Under the pieces are notes generated by a model. It saw only the letters and a program-made list of their open reading frames with translations, searched no databases and was not told where the DNA came from. This document shows positions 27,699 through 36,199 of a DNA stretch of 64,000 nt, in pieces. The stretch is from Vibrio diazotrophicus (GTDB lineage Bacteria > Pseudomonadota > Gammaproteobacteria > Enterobacterales > Vibrionaceae). The position numbers and the translations under genes are program-made. Each line of letters begins with the position of its first letter. Positions within the stretch are counted from its first letter, which is position 1. The stretch is taken from positions 1,426,001 to 1,490,000 of the forward strand of contig NZ_CP151843.1 of the NCBI RefSeq assembly GCF_038452265.1, read 5' to 3'.

Positions 27699-27716
27699 TG
27701 TTATGAGCACATAACA
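27699..27716. promoter_or_regulatory. Palindrome upstream of the kinase-like gene
   Basis: TGTTATG and CATAACA form a perfect 7-bp inverted repeat with a 4-base centre, 41 bases before the start codon. This is a good size for a dimeric repressor operator; the cognate protein is unknown. Confidence 0.4.
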
Positions 27717-27756
27717 ACAAAAACGATAACAGAGCCAATAACGGAAAGAGAAGATT

Positions 27757-28848
27757 ATGAACCTGAGACAACAACTGCAAAAAGCGTTTGATGAAAGTGG
27801 AGAAAACTTGGTGGTAGGTAGTGAACAACTTTGCCCTATTGAACCTTCCGTCCTTGCTGAGATCACCGAAGATTCGCCTCTGGTTGTCAGAGTGATTCGC
27901 TCAGGGCTGACCGCAGAAGTTTTCCACCTAAGAATCAATGGTAAAGACTACAACCTGAAAAAGCGCCGCACAGTGGCAAAAGTAGCTAACTTAGACGGTC
28001 AGTATTCTTTTCTCAATGAAGTTCAGCGACGTAATGACCTACAAAAACTCAAGCAGCAATCAGATACTGCGCAAAGACTTAGCCATATAGTGCCAACGAT
28101 CTACGCTAACTACCGTCTAGGAATTATTTTGTCGCCGTGGATTGAAGGGCATCATATTCAGCAACTCACGCCGGATTTGATTCAACAGTTGTTCACCACA
28201 CTGCAGGCGTGTGAAGAACACGGTTTGATGGAATGGGATCTATGCAGCGGCAACTTGCTGGTGGATCAACATCAACATCAACAGCTTTGGCTGTTCGACT
28301 TCGGCTATATGTACTCGTTTGATCCCAAAGCAGACTTCAACAGCAACGGAACCGCCGATCCTTTATTTCATATGGTGGAACGCTTCGAAACGCGTTTCTT
28401 TTTTGGCTGGCTGCTGAAAAATGCTTGCTCTTTGGCTGAACAACTGGAGCTGTACCGGACGCTAAAACAAATTGCTGTGGAGGTTTATCAGCAAAAAATC
28501 ACGTGGCTTAAAGCGCAACAAGCAAAAGTTATGGTGATCAATCACTTTGAAAGTCTTATTGAAAGTTGGCAGAAAGCGTTAACCAGTGATGATGAACTTT
28601 TACATCTGTTTCAACTAGAGTCTTTCCGTTCCCATGTGCTTGATATTGATGATGACATCGACGGCCAATCCTGTACCGAATTAACTTTAAAACGCATATC
28701 TCTGGTGCTTGATGTTCTGGCGAGCGACTTTGATTATTTGAATAAAAGCGGTGGTTTGTTTTATGGCAACAAAGGCAAATCACAACAAGCGCTCATTGAG
28801 CAATATGAGCAGAAACGAGAGTTGGCAGAGGAATATCAGTTGCGATAG
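27757..28848 (+). CDS. Uncharacterised protein-kinase-fold protein
   Basis: I do not recognise a named family for this 363-residue protein, but it carries the minimal catalytic elements of the protein-kinase/aminoglycoside-phosphotransferase fold. These are a beta-3 lysine in KDYNLKKR (Lys68/69), a helix-C glutamate candidate (Glu88), a catalytic loop EWDLCSGNLLVD (Asp161, Asn166) and a metal-binding DFG (Asp181) in LFDFGYMY. The C-terminal half is helical and charged. It has its own upstream palindrome and no operon partner. It could phosphorylate a small molecule or a protein. AGAGAAG lies before the ATG. Confidence 0.7.
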   Translation: MNLRQQLQKAFDESGENLVVGSEQLCPIEPSVLAEITEDSPLVVRVIRSGLTAEVFHLRINGKDYNLKKRRTVAKVANLDGQYSFLNEVQRRNDLQKLKQQSDTAQRLSHIVPTIYANYRLGIILSPWIEGHHIQQLTPDLIQQLFTTLQACEEHGLMEWDLCSGNLLVDQHQHQQLWLFDFGYMYSFDPKADFNSNGTADPLFHMVERFETRFFFGWLLKNACSLAEQLELYRTLKQIAVEVYQQKITWLKAQQAKVMVINHFESLIESWQKALTSDDELLHLFQLESFRSHVLDIDDDIDGQSCTELTLKRISLVLDVLASDFDYLNKSGGLFYGNKGKSQQALIEQYEQKRELAEEYQLR

Positions 28849-28930
28849 CGGAAGGATAGAAAGAGCATTGAATTTTTGCCGAGAGTTGCTAGTCAATCAC
28901 TAACACTTGCGGCGAGCAATGACGAAAAAA

Positions 28931-28969
28931 TTAAGCCTCCAAATTCCATAGGAGGAACTGGAGGCTTAA
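28931..28969 (-). terminator. Terminator of the Lpp-like lipoprotein gene
   Basis: TTAAGCCTCC and GGAGGCTTAA form a 10-bp stem with a 19-base loop. On the reverse strand it is followed by a T6 run (AAAAAA at 28925-28930), 34 bases after the lipoprotein stop. Confidence 0.85.
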
Positions 28970-29002
28970 GAAACTCAATCTGCGTGCAGTTGGGTTGAAA
29001 TC

Positions 29003-29272
29003 TTATTTAGTATAAGACTGAGCGATGTTGTCGATACGCTCATTTGCGCGTGCAGCTTCTTCTTGTGCTGCCATTGCAGAATCAGATGCTGCATTCACTT
29101 TTGAAGCTAGAGCAGAGTGCTCGCTCTTAAGTGCTGCAACTTCGTCGTTAAGCTGACTAACTTGGCTGTTTAGCTCGTCCAATTTTGCTGTTGTTGCTTC
29201 GTCAGGACCTGATGCACAACCTGCTAGTAATAGTACAGATGACGCTGCTGCCGCGATTAACATCTTGTTCAT
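29003..29272 (-). CDS. Lpp-like (murein) outer-membrane lipoprotein
   Basis: An 89-residue lipoprotein with a signal peptide and lipobox LLAGC (lipidated Cys19), then a heptad-patterned helix (LDELNSQVSQLNDEVAALKS) and an alanine-zipper-like region. The C-terminal residue is Lys (SYTK), the residue that Braun lipoprotein uses for attachment to peptidoglycan. It is probably an abundant envelope protein tying outer membrane to murein. The strong ribosome site AAGGAG precedes the ATG and a good terminator follows. Confidence 0.85.
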   Translation of the reverse strand: MNKMLIAAAASSVLLLAGCASGPDEATTAKLDELNSQVSQLNDEVAALKSEHSALASKVNAASDSAMAAQEEAARANERIDNIAQSYTK

Positions 29273-29612
29273 ATGAACTCCTTGATTTTATGTAAATATC
29301 AAAACGTCCTATACATTCTTTTCCATATAGTGACGAGTTATAGTGTAGACACTATTTTACGCTTCGCCTAATCAGTAAAAGTCAAAATAACCCAAAATAA
29401 TGTCAATGAATCAAATGATTGTGTGAATTCTTACTGATAAGAATTACTTTAGCACCAAATTTGACTGTAGTGCATATACTATTTAAGTGTTATGAAGAGA
29501 ATATTTTCTGTGATCTCTATCTATTAGCGCACTATTCGCGGTATCATACTGCGCTTTGATTTTGACCATTTAGCCACACGTGTTCGGCTACCCCACTGAT
29601 TTGGAGAATCCT
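29273..29612. other. Intergenic region between lipoprotein and helicase genes, with two palindromes
   Basis: This 340-base gene-free stretch holds two perfect inverted repeats: ATAGTGT-AG-ACACTAT (29340-29355) and AATTCTTA-CTGA-TAAGAATT (29426-29445). It must contain the divergent promoters of both genes; I could not fix -10/-35 boxes with confidence. Confidence 0.5.
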
Positions 29613-30944
29613 TTGCAGTTTAAAGATTTAGGCTTAGACAATCGCTTATTGAAAAACTTAGCACACTACGATTTCAAACAAGCGACCGAAATCCAGAAGA
29701 TCGCTATTCCTGTTGCTATTGCAGGAAAAGATGTATTGGCGTCTTCGAAAACTGGTTCCGGTAAAACATTAGCCTTCTTACTTCCTACTCTGCATAAAGC
29801 TTTAAAAACAAAGGCTTTTTCAGCAAAAGATCCGCGCGCAGTGATTTTATTGCCAACGCGCGAATTGGCGAAGCAAGTGTATGGTGAATTACGCGTTATG
29901 TTGGGTGGTTTGAGCTACACAGGTACGCTTATCACTGGTGGTGAGAACTTTAACGACCAAGTGAAAGCGCTGAGCCGTTACCCTCGATTTATCGTTGCGA
30001 CTCCGGGCCGTCTTGCGGATCACCTTGAACACCGTTCGTTGTTTTTAGATGGTGTGGATACTCTGATTCTTGATGAAGCAGACCGTATGTTGGATCTGGG
30101 TTTTGCCCCTCAACTACGTCACATTCATAAAGCGGCGAAACATCGTCGTCGTCAGACGCTGATGTTCTCTGCAACATTGGATCACGCTGAAGTCAACGAT
30201 ATCGCAGCTGAGATGTTAAATGACCCGCGTCGTATTTCAGTGGGTGTCTCAAACGAGCAGCACAAAGACATTCGTCAACGCTTCTACCTGTGTGATCACC
30301 TAGACCACAAAGAAGCGTTACTAGACCGAGTTCTGCACGACGCAGAATATCGTCAGGTTATTATCTTCACGGCAACGCGCGCAGATACCGAACGTTTAAC
30401 CGATAAGCTTAATGAGATGAAGCTGAAAGCGGTGGCGCTAAGTGGAAGTTTGAACCAAGCGCAACGTAATACCATTATGAGTCAGTTTGAGCGTGCAGTG
30501 TTTAAGATTCTGGTGACCACTGATGTTGCATCTCGCGGTCTGGATATTGCCAATGTGACTCACGTTATCAACTTTGATATGCCAAAACACACCGAAGAAT
30601 ACGTTCACCGTGTGGGTCGTACAGGTCGTGCTGGTAACAAAGGGGATGCGGTCTCTTTCGTTGGTCCTAAAGACTGGGATAGCTTCAAACGCGTAGAAGC
30701 GTTTTTGCAGCAAGATATTCAATTTGAAGAGTTGGAAGGGTTAACTGGCAAGTTTAAGGGCCTTAAACCTAGACAGCCAGTGCGCAAAGCAAGTGACCAA
30801 GCAAACAAGAATGTGAAGTCGCAAGCGAAGAAGGTAGCGAAGAAACCTGTTAAACGCGATAAGAGCTTCTATAAAAACGTCGCTGTGGGTGACAATGTCT
30901 TCATTCCGAAGAAGAAAGTTGCCCCTAAAGTAGATGAAGAATAA
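29613..30944 (+). CDS. DEAD-box ATP-dependent RNA helicase
   Basis: A 443-residue RNA helicase with the Q motif (FKQATEIQKIAIP), motif I (SSKTGSGKT), PTRELAKQ, TPGRLADH, DEAD, SAT, and motifs V and VI (TTDVASRGLDIA, HRVGRTGRAG). A Lys-rich basic tail follows, suited to RNA binding. I start at TTG 29613 (protein MQFKDLGLDNRLL) because GGAG lies 7 bases upstream; the in-frame GTG at 29580 has no such site. It is an SrmB/RhlE-like helicase, probably in ribosome assembly or mRNA remodelling, possibly in the cold. Confidence 0.92.
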   Translation: MQFKDLGLDNRLLKNLAHYDFKQATEIQKIAIPVAIAGKDVLASSKTGSGKTLAFLLPTLHKALKTKAFSAKDPRAVILLPTRELAKQVYGELRVMLGGLSYTGTLITGGENFNDQVKALSRYPRFIVATPGRLADHLEHRSLFLDGVDTLILDEADRMLDLGFAPQLRHIHKAAKHRRRQTLMFSATLDHAEVNDIAAEMLNDPRRISVGVSNEQHKDIRQRFYLCDHLDHKEALLDRVLHDAEYRQVIIFTATRADTERLTDKLNEMKLKAVALSGSLNQAQRNTIMSQFERAVFKILVTTDVASRGLDIANVTHVINFDMPKHTEEYVHRVGRTGRAGNKGDAVSFVGPKDWDSFKRVEAFLQQDIQFEELEGLTGKFKGLKPRQPVRKASDQANKNVKSQAKKVAKKPVKRDKSFYKNVAVGDNVFIPKKKVAPKVDEE

Positions 30945-30972
30945 TCCGAAAGATTATCTGCTAGATAAAACA

Positions 30973-30998
30973 ATGCCGCTTAAACAGCGGCATTTTTG
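30973..30998 (+). terminator. Rho-independent terminator of the helicase gene
   Basis: ATGCCGCT and AGCGGCAT form an 8-bp stem with a 5-base loop, followed by TTTTTG. Confidence 0.88.
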
Positions 30999-31102
30999 TC
31001 TGTGTCATATGGTGCTGTTACTACTCTCTATACCTACAAAATCTGCACCTATTAGATTGCGTCTAAGTCTGGTGAGATAAAAAAGTCCTATTCTTAATTT
31101 TC

Positions 31103-31130
31103 CTTAAGCTTTCCTTAAGCTTTCCTTAAG
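31103..31130 (+). promoter_or_regulatory. Three tandem CTTAAG boxes (PmrA/QseB-type)
   Basis: CTTAAG occurs at 31103, 31114 and 31125, an exact 11-bp period, giving two overlapping CTTAAG-N5-CTTAAG units. A degenerate TTTAAG follows at 31139. The array ends 48 bases before the first gene of a cluster that encodes its own OmpR-type regulator of the QseB/PmrA class at 35543. It is the likely binding array for that regulator. Confidence 0.72.
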
Positions 31131-31177
31131 TTTACTTATTTAAGCTCTCTCTATAGCTAGCAGAGAGGGCTTCTTGT

Positions 31178-31849
31178 ATGGCAGATTTCTTTCCATCTCA
31201 CCCATTTAAGCTTGAGATTATCGACCGCATTCATCCGCAACGTAGTGAGATTGAAAACTACATTGCCCAGCGTTATTCCTTAGCATTTGATGCTCATTTA
31301 AATTCCTTTATGCCCACATTTATGGCTTTGATGGAAGGCGAGGAGATTCGTTCACTATGCGGTTTCCGTGTCGCCAGCAACGAATCACTATTTTTGGAAC
31401 AGTATCTAGATGAACCGGCAGATCAGCTTTTGAACAAAGTGTTCTATCGCTCTCTATCTGATCAATCCACAAATCATCCAGAAGAACACGGTACTCAACC
31501 GCGCATAGAGCGTAGCAAGCTTATTGAGTTCGGACAGCTCGCTTCATTTTCGAAAGGCTTTTCTACGCTTCATTTTCTGCTAATGACTCAAAAGCTGGTG
31601 GAGAGTGGTTATGAATGGTGCATTTTTACCGCTACTGATCCGCTGTACGCCATGATGTCGCGACTCGGTTTGGAAACCACAGTGCTAGCTGAGGCTGACC
31701 CTTCAAGAATTCCCGATGCGACCTACACATGGGGCAACTACTACCAACATCAACCGCGTATTGTTGCGGGTAACCTGAAACAGGGGCTCGCGCATCTTGA
31801 GGCTTTGTTTGCTGAAAAGGTGTGTCGTGCACGTGGAGGTGCACTGTGA
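31178..31849 (+). CDS. Thermostable hemolysin (delta-VPH, T_hemolysin) family protein
   Basis: A 223-residue protein of the T_hemolysin family first described from V. parahaemolyticus delta-VPH. It has no signal peptide. The central segment (KLIEFGQLASFSKGFSTLHFLLMTQKLVESGYEWCIFTAT) reads like the core of a GNAT acyltransferase, and the family is related to the GNAT/LuxI-like superfamily as I recall. An acyl-transfer enzyme is therefore more plausible here than a toxin, especially as it is the first gene of a cluster with an AMP-ligase, a diiron oxidase and an SDR. A 6-bp hairpin (31145-31167) overlaps its ribosome-binding area. Confidence 0.82.
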   Translation: MADFFPSHPFKLEIIDRIHPQRSEIENYIAQRYSLAFDAHLNSFMPTFMALMEGEEIRSLCGFRVASNESLFLEQYLDEPADQLLNKVFYRSLSDQSTNHPEEHGTQPRIERSKLIEFGQLASFSKGFSTLHFLLMTQKLVESGYEWCIFTATDPLYAMMSRLGLETTVLAEADPSRIPDATYTWGNYYQHQPRIVAGNLKQGLAHLEALFAEKVCRARGGAL

Positions 31850-33339
31850 ATATGATTATTGAATCTCTCATCCGACACTCGATTGATACGCCAAACAAAA
31901 TCGCATTTATTGGCGCTGATGAAGAGATTTCTTATCAAAACTTACTTATCAGAGTGCGTGATGTCGCTGAGTATTTGGTTGAGTATTCACCCAAGTGTAT
32001 GGCTTTGCGTGCCGAAAATAGCCTCGACTGGGTTATTGCCGATCTTGCTGCGCTGTATGCCGAAATTCCTAATGTTCCAGTCCCGCTATTTTTTACTCCT
32101 GAGCAGGTCGATCATATTTTGGCTGAATCTGGCGCGGATTTATTAGTGGGAGAATGGGATGCCTGGGTTGAGAACACAGCCGATAATGCACATTCGCTGG
32201 ATGCAAGATTGGTGGGACACGCCGAGAATCTAAGTATCTGGAAACGTTCAGTTGAGGACGAAAAACCGCTGCTGACCCATACCGGAAAAATCACGTTTAC
32301 CTCTGGTTCTACTGGTCACCCGAAAGGGGTGTGTTTGAGCCAGAATCAGCTGTCAAAGGTCAGCCGTGCGCTGGCGGATACCATCGCTACCGAAGTGAAA
32401 TGTGAAAAACATTTGGTGCTTTTACCGCTATCTACGCTGCTGGAAAATATCACAGGTATCTATGTCCCAATCATTATTGGGGCGACATCTGTCGTGTTGA
32501 ACGGTGAGGAAGTAGGGCTGAGTGGTTCCAGCAATTTCAACCCTTCTCAATTTGCTTTGGCGTTGGCGAAGTATCTGCCTAACAGCTTAGTGCTGACCCC
32601 AGCGCTGTTGATGGCTTTGATAGAAGTCGTAAAAGCAATGCCGGTGTTAGCGAAAAATCTAGAGTTCGTTGCAGTGGGTGGTGCTCGCGTTTCACCACAG
32701 CTTTTAGAAATGGCGCACAGCTTAGGTATTCCTGCCTTTGAAGGATACGGTCTTTCTGAAAATGCATCGGTCGTCAGTCTTAATACTCCATCCTCGTATA
32801 AAGCTGGGACCAGTGGAAAACCACTGCCACATATAGATGTAAAAGTTTCCAATGACGGTGAAATTTACGTTTCTGGTTGCGTTGCGTTGGGGTATATCGG
32901 CCAACCTTTTGAACAGGGTTGGTATGCCACGGGCGATTTAGGGCATCTCGATGAAGATGGCTTCCTTGTTATCAACGGCCGTAAAAAGAACCAAATCATT
33001 ACCGCATTCGGTCGCAATATTTCACCCGAGTGGGTGGAATCTGAGGCTCAGGCATTTAGGGCGCTGTACGGAATGGTTCTGGTTGGTGACGGCGAAAAAT
33101 CACTGAGTGCCATCCTAGAAAATCCAAATGTTGAACAAGTGACAGCGGCGCTAAAACAGCTCAATCAACGTCTGCCAGATTACGCTCGTATCCGGACGTT
33201 AATCACAGCTCAAGGACTGAATTCGATGGCGGGATTTTACACCAGCAATGGTCGCCCGATTCGCTCCAAGTTTGAACAGTGGATGTTGAGCAAAACCGAT
33301 GAAGAAGAAGGGCGGATCATTACGCCAATTAACGAATGA
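31846..33339 (+). CDS. AMP-dependent acyl-CoA synthetase/ligase
   Basis: A 497-residue ANL-superfamily enzyme that should activate a carboxylic acid, probably a fatty acid, as acyl-AMP. Present are the P-loop TFTSGSTGHPKG, the GYGLSENASVVSLN motif, YATGDLGHLDEDGF and the hinge/C-terminal NGRKKNQIITAFGRNISPEWVE with a candidate catalytic Lys. GTG 31846 is favoured because GGAGG lies 6 bases upstream; ATG 31852 is 12 bases away. It overlaps the T_hemolysin stop by 4 bases (GTGA), indicating translational coupling. Confidence 0.88.
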   Translation: MNMIIESLIRHSIDTPNKIAFIGADEEISYQNLLIRVRDVAEYLVEYSPKCMALRAENSLDWVIADLAALYAEIPNVPVPLFFTPEQVDHILAESGADLLVGEWDAWVENTADNAHSLDARLVGHAENLSIWKRSVEDEKPLLTHTGKITFTSGSTGHPKGVCLSQNQLSKVSRALADTIATEVKCEKHLVLLPLSTLLENITGIYVPIIIGATSVVLNGEEVGLSGSSNFNPSQFALALAKYLPNSLVLTPALLMALIEVVKAMPVLAKNLEFVAVGGARVSPQLLEMAHSLGIPAFEGYGLSENASVVSLNTPSSYKAGTSGKPLPHIDVKVSNDGEIYVSGCVALGYIGQPFEQGWYATGDLGHLDEDGFLVINGRKKNQIITAFGRNISPEWVESEAQAFRALYGMVLVGDGEKSLSAILENPNVEQVTAALKQLNQRLPDYARIRTLITAQGLNSMAGFYTSNGRPIRSKFEQWMLSKTDEEEGRIITPINE

Positions 33340-33387
33340 ACGAAAGTCGCCAATATTTTTGAAGAGAAGAATTACGGAGTAACTACC

Positions 33388-34071
33388 ATGACTGCATTTT
33401 TTGAAACCCTGAAAAAAGAAACCCAAGTGGCTCAACAACAGATGTTACAAGCGCCGATTTTCGCGGCTTGCGCCCGTGGTGAAATTGAATTGGATACTTA
33501 CGTGAACTTTCTTACTCAGGCGTTCCACCATGTAAAACACACCGTACCTCTATTGATGGCATGTGGTGGCCGCTTACCTGAAAAGTACGAGTGGCTACGT
33601 CAGGCTATTGGTGAATATATCGAGGAAGAAAAAGGCCATCACGAATGGATCTTAAATGACATCAAGGCTTGTGGTGCGGATGCCGAAGCAGTGCGAGCGA
33701 ACTCGGGCAATGGTCGAGTGGGTTCTGCGATTGAGCTGATGGTGGCGTATCTATATCACCAGATCGACCGTGGCAACCCTATCGCTTTCTTCGGCATGGT
33801 TTGGGTATTGGAAGGCACCAGTGTGGGTGTCGGTGGCCAAGTCGCAGCTCTGGTCAAACAGACCCTAAACCTGCCAGACAACGCAATGAGCTACTTAACG
33901 TCACACAGCGTACTGGACCAAGAGCATATCCAATTGTTTGAGAACTTGATGAACCAAATCACTGATGAGAAAGATCAACAAGCGATTATTGATTCATCCA
34001 ATATGGTGTTCCAGCTATACGGTCAAATGCTGCAAGAGCTGACTCCAGCTGCAATGCAAAATGCGGCTTAA
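33388..34071 (+). CDS. Haem-oxygenase-like diiron oxidase (TenA/PqqC-fold iron redox enzyme)
   Basis: A 227-residue all-helical protein of the iron-containing redox (HDO, PF14518-like) group. Candidate metal ligands are in place: Glu80 and His84 in EEEKGHHEW, Glu142 in VLEGTSVG, and the H-x3-D-x2-H signature His173-Asp177-His180 in SHSVLDQEH. Members such as UndA oxidise fatty acids, while others act on amino acids. It lies 48 bases after the AMP-ligase gene and 9 bases before the SDR gene, so it probably oxidises the ligase-activated or acyl-transferred intermediate. Confidence 0.8.
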   Translation: MTAFFETLKKETQVAQQQMLQAPIFAACARGEIELDTYVNFLTQAFHHVKHTVPLLMACGGRLPEKYEWLRQAIGEYIEEEKGHHEWILNDIKACGADAEAVRANSGNGRVGSAIELMVAYLYHQIDRGNPIAFFGMVWVLEGTSVGVGGQVAALVKQTLNLPDNAMSYLTSHSVLDQEHIQLFENLMNQITDEKDQQAIIDSSNMVFQLYGQMLQELTPAAMQNAA

Positions 34072-34080
34072 GGAACAGTT

Positions 34081-34890
34081 ATGGAATTGCAAGACAAACG
34101 TGTATTACTAACAGGTGCTTCTGGCGGCATTGGCAAAGAGGTCGCGAAAGCGCTGGAAGCAAAAGGAGCAAAACTGCTTTTGGTTGCGCGTAATGGCAAT
34201 AAGCTTGAAGCGCTGAAAAACAGCTTAGAGTTTCCCCATCATCATGAAGTTGTGGCGACGGACTTGTCCACAGATGCAGGTTTCGAAAAGGTGAAACAAA
34301 CCTGTTTGAACCTGTCGCAGAAAGGACAACGTATCGACGTATTGATTAATAATGCTGGCAGCAATCAGTTCAGCTTTCTTGCGCAGAGAAGCAGCCCATC
34401 GATTGAACTTGAGATGCGTCTGAACCTATTAGTGCCAATGTTGTTGAGCCAATCTGCGCTCTCTTGGATTAGTCGTCCGGGCATTATCTTGAATGTCGGG
34501 TCAACCTTTGGTTCTATCGGTTTTCCCGGCTACACCACTTACTGTGCGGCGAAGTCAGGGTTGCAGCGCTTTAGTGAGGCGTTGGACAGAGAGTTAGACG
34601 GTTCAGGCATTCGTACTTTGTATCTTGCGCCACGAGCAACAGATACCACGCTAAACGACCGCTTTGTGAATCAAATGAACCAACAGCTAGGCAATAAGAG
34701 TGATTCGCCAGAAGTGGTCGCAGGGCATGTGGTCGACATCTTGGAAAAAGAGCAAGCGGCTCGTTGGATTGGCTGGCCGGAAAAACTGTTTGCTCGTATT
34801 AATCAGATCCTTCCGGGCGTTGTTTCTAAATCTATTCGCAAACAACAAGACATCATTCATCACTTTATTAACCAAGTCCATGGCAAGTAA
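34081..34890 (+). CDS. Short-chain dehydrogenase/reductase
   Basis: A 269-residue classical SDR with nucleotide motif TGASGGIG (11-18), NNAG (90-93), catalytic Ser141, Tyr154 and Lys158 (YTTYCAAK). An Arg at 37 in LLLVARN suggests NADPH preference. The C-terminal part (WIGWPEKLFARINQILPGVV) resembles SDRs acting on hydrophobic substrates with membrane-associated tails. It likely reduces or oxidises the carbonyl of the cluster's acyl product. Confidence 0.9.
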   Translation: MELQDKRVLLTGASGGIGKEVAKALEAKGAKLLLVARNGNKLEALKNSLEFPHHHEVVATDLSTDAGFEKVKQTCLNLSQKGQRIDVLINNAGSNQFSFLAQRSSPSIELEMRLNLLVPMLLSQSALSWISRPGIILNVGSTFGSIGFPGYTTYCAAKSGLQRFSEALDRELDGSGIRTLYLAPRATDTTLNDRFVNQMNQQLGNKSDSPEVVAGHVVDILEKEQAARWIGWPEKLFARINQILPGVVSKSIRKQQDIIHHFINQVHGK

Positions 34891-34904
34891 CTGAGGGACG
34901 AAAT

Positions 34905-35540
34905 ATGAAATTTTTACTATCAACTTTAGCTGCTACTATTTGTTTTGCTACAGCCACATCAGCTTTTGGTTCGGGAGCGGATCCGTTAGTCACGATTCAA
35001 AAAAAGTGGGCGGTCTGTCAGTATGATTCGAAAGATACGGATAATCAGGTTTACTGCTTAGAAAACTTAATCAAGCGCAACGAAGAAGCTTTGAAACAAG
35101 AACCAAACCGCCAAGAGTTGAAAGTATGGTTGGCAATCAACAAGTCGTCGCTTGCGGGGGCTGATGGAGGTTTAGGTGCTCTTTCGTTGGTGAAAGAAGC
35201 AAAAGCACTTTTAGAACAAGTGATTGATAAAGCGCCAGAAACGTTAAATGGTTCAGCGTTTACCAGTTTAGGCTCGTTATACTACAAGGTGCCGGGGTGG
35301 CCAATTGGATTCGGTGATGATGATATGGCTGAGAAAATGCTCCTCAAAGCTTTGGAAATCAATCCTGATGGCATCGATCCAAACTATTTTTACGCGGATT
35401 TTTTAGCGCAGGATGGACGAAAAAAAGAAGCCATCCAGTACTTAACTAAAGCACAGAAAGCGCCGCCACGTACTGATCGACCTTTAGCCGATCAGGGGCG
35501 TAAGCAAGAAATAGCAAAATTATTAGGAGAGCTTCAATAA
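34905..35540 (+). CDS. Secreted TPR-like protein of the cluster
   Basis: A 211-residue protein with a signal peptide ending near SAFG and helical repeats resembling tetratricopeptides (EKMLLKALEINPDGIDPNYFYADFLAQDG). No catalytic motif is visible. It lies 14 bases after the SDR gene and 2 bases before the response-regulator gene, hence in the same unit. It may be a periplasmic partner that presents the product or a signal to the sensor kinase; this role is inference. Confidence 0.72.
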   Translation: MKFLLSTLAATICFATATSAFGSGADPLVTIQKKWAVCQYDSKDTDNQVYCLENLIKRNEEALKQEPNRQELKVWLAINKSSLAGADGGLGALSLVKEAKALLEQVIDKAPETLNGSAFTSLGSLYYKVPGWPIGFGDDDMAEKMLLKALEINPDGIDPNYFYADFLAQDGRKKEAIQYLTKAQKAPPRTDRPLADQGRKQEIAKLLGELQ

Positions 35541-35542
35541 CC

Positions 35543-36199
35543 ATGCGGTTACTTTTAGTTGAAGATGACGCATTACTCGGACAATCCATGGTGACTTCAC
35601 TCAGTCGCCATGGTTATACCGTGGATTGGGTAGACAGAGGCGGTGGTGTTGAAGTTGCTATGAGAACCGAGCAATTCGCTGCCGTCATTTTGGATCTTAC
35701 CTTGCCAGATATCGATGGGCTGGTTGTTTTGCGAAACCTGCGCCGAGCTGGCTATACCTTACCTGTGTTAATTCTTACCGCACGTGATGATATTGAAGAC
35801 AGAGTAAAAGGCTTAGATGGTGGGGCAGATGATTATTTAGTGAAGCCATTTGCCCTTGAAGAGTTGATGGCGCGGCTGCGGGTGCTCATTCGTCGTCAAT
35901 CAGGATACTGTGATGAACGCATCGTTGTTGGACAACTTTCTCTCTCTTTAGCTGAACAAGCCGTTGATTATGATGGAAATAGGCTAAAGTTAACCAATAA
36001 CGAATTTAAATTGCTCACCGCATTAATGACCCATGCGGGGAGAGTGCTCAGTAAAGACCAGCTACAACAGTCGTTGCACGGTTGGGATGAAGGGGCGAGT
36101 GACAATGCCATCGAAGTGCATATTCACAATTTGCGTAAAAAAGTTCCAAATAACCTGATTAAGAATATCCGTGGCGTGGGGTACATCATTGAAAAATAA
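35543..36199 (+). CDS. OmpR-family response regulator (QseB/PmrA class)
   Basis: A 218-residue regulator with a receiver (acidic pair at 8-9, phosphoacceptor Asp51 in VILDLTLPDIDG, Lys in YLVKPFALEE) and a winged-helix DNA-binding domain (LTNNEFKLLTALM, DNAIEVHIHNLRKKV, IRGVGYIIEK). QseB/PmrA-type regulators bind direct CTTAAG-like repeats spaced 11 bp. Three such boxes precede the T_hemolysin gene, so it probably activates its own cluster. It overlaps the kinase gene. Confidence 0.92.
   Translation: MRLLLVEDDALLGQSMVTSLSRHGYTVDWVDRGGGVEVAMRTEQFAAVILDLTLPDIDGLVVLRNLRRAGYTLPVLILTARDDIEDRVKGLDGGADDYLVKPFALEELMARLRVLIRRQSGYCDERIVVGQLSLSLAEQAVDYDGNRLKLTNNEFKLLTALMTHAGRVLSKDQLQQSLHGWDEGASDNAIEVHIHNLRKKVPNNLIKNIRGVGYIIEK

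Noticed and set aside
31178..31849. Calling the T_hemolysin protein a secreted pore-forming toxin
   Set aside because: No signal peptide, and the central sequence and neighbours suggest an acyltransferase-like enzyme; only the family name implies hemolysis.
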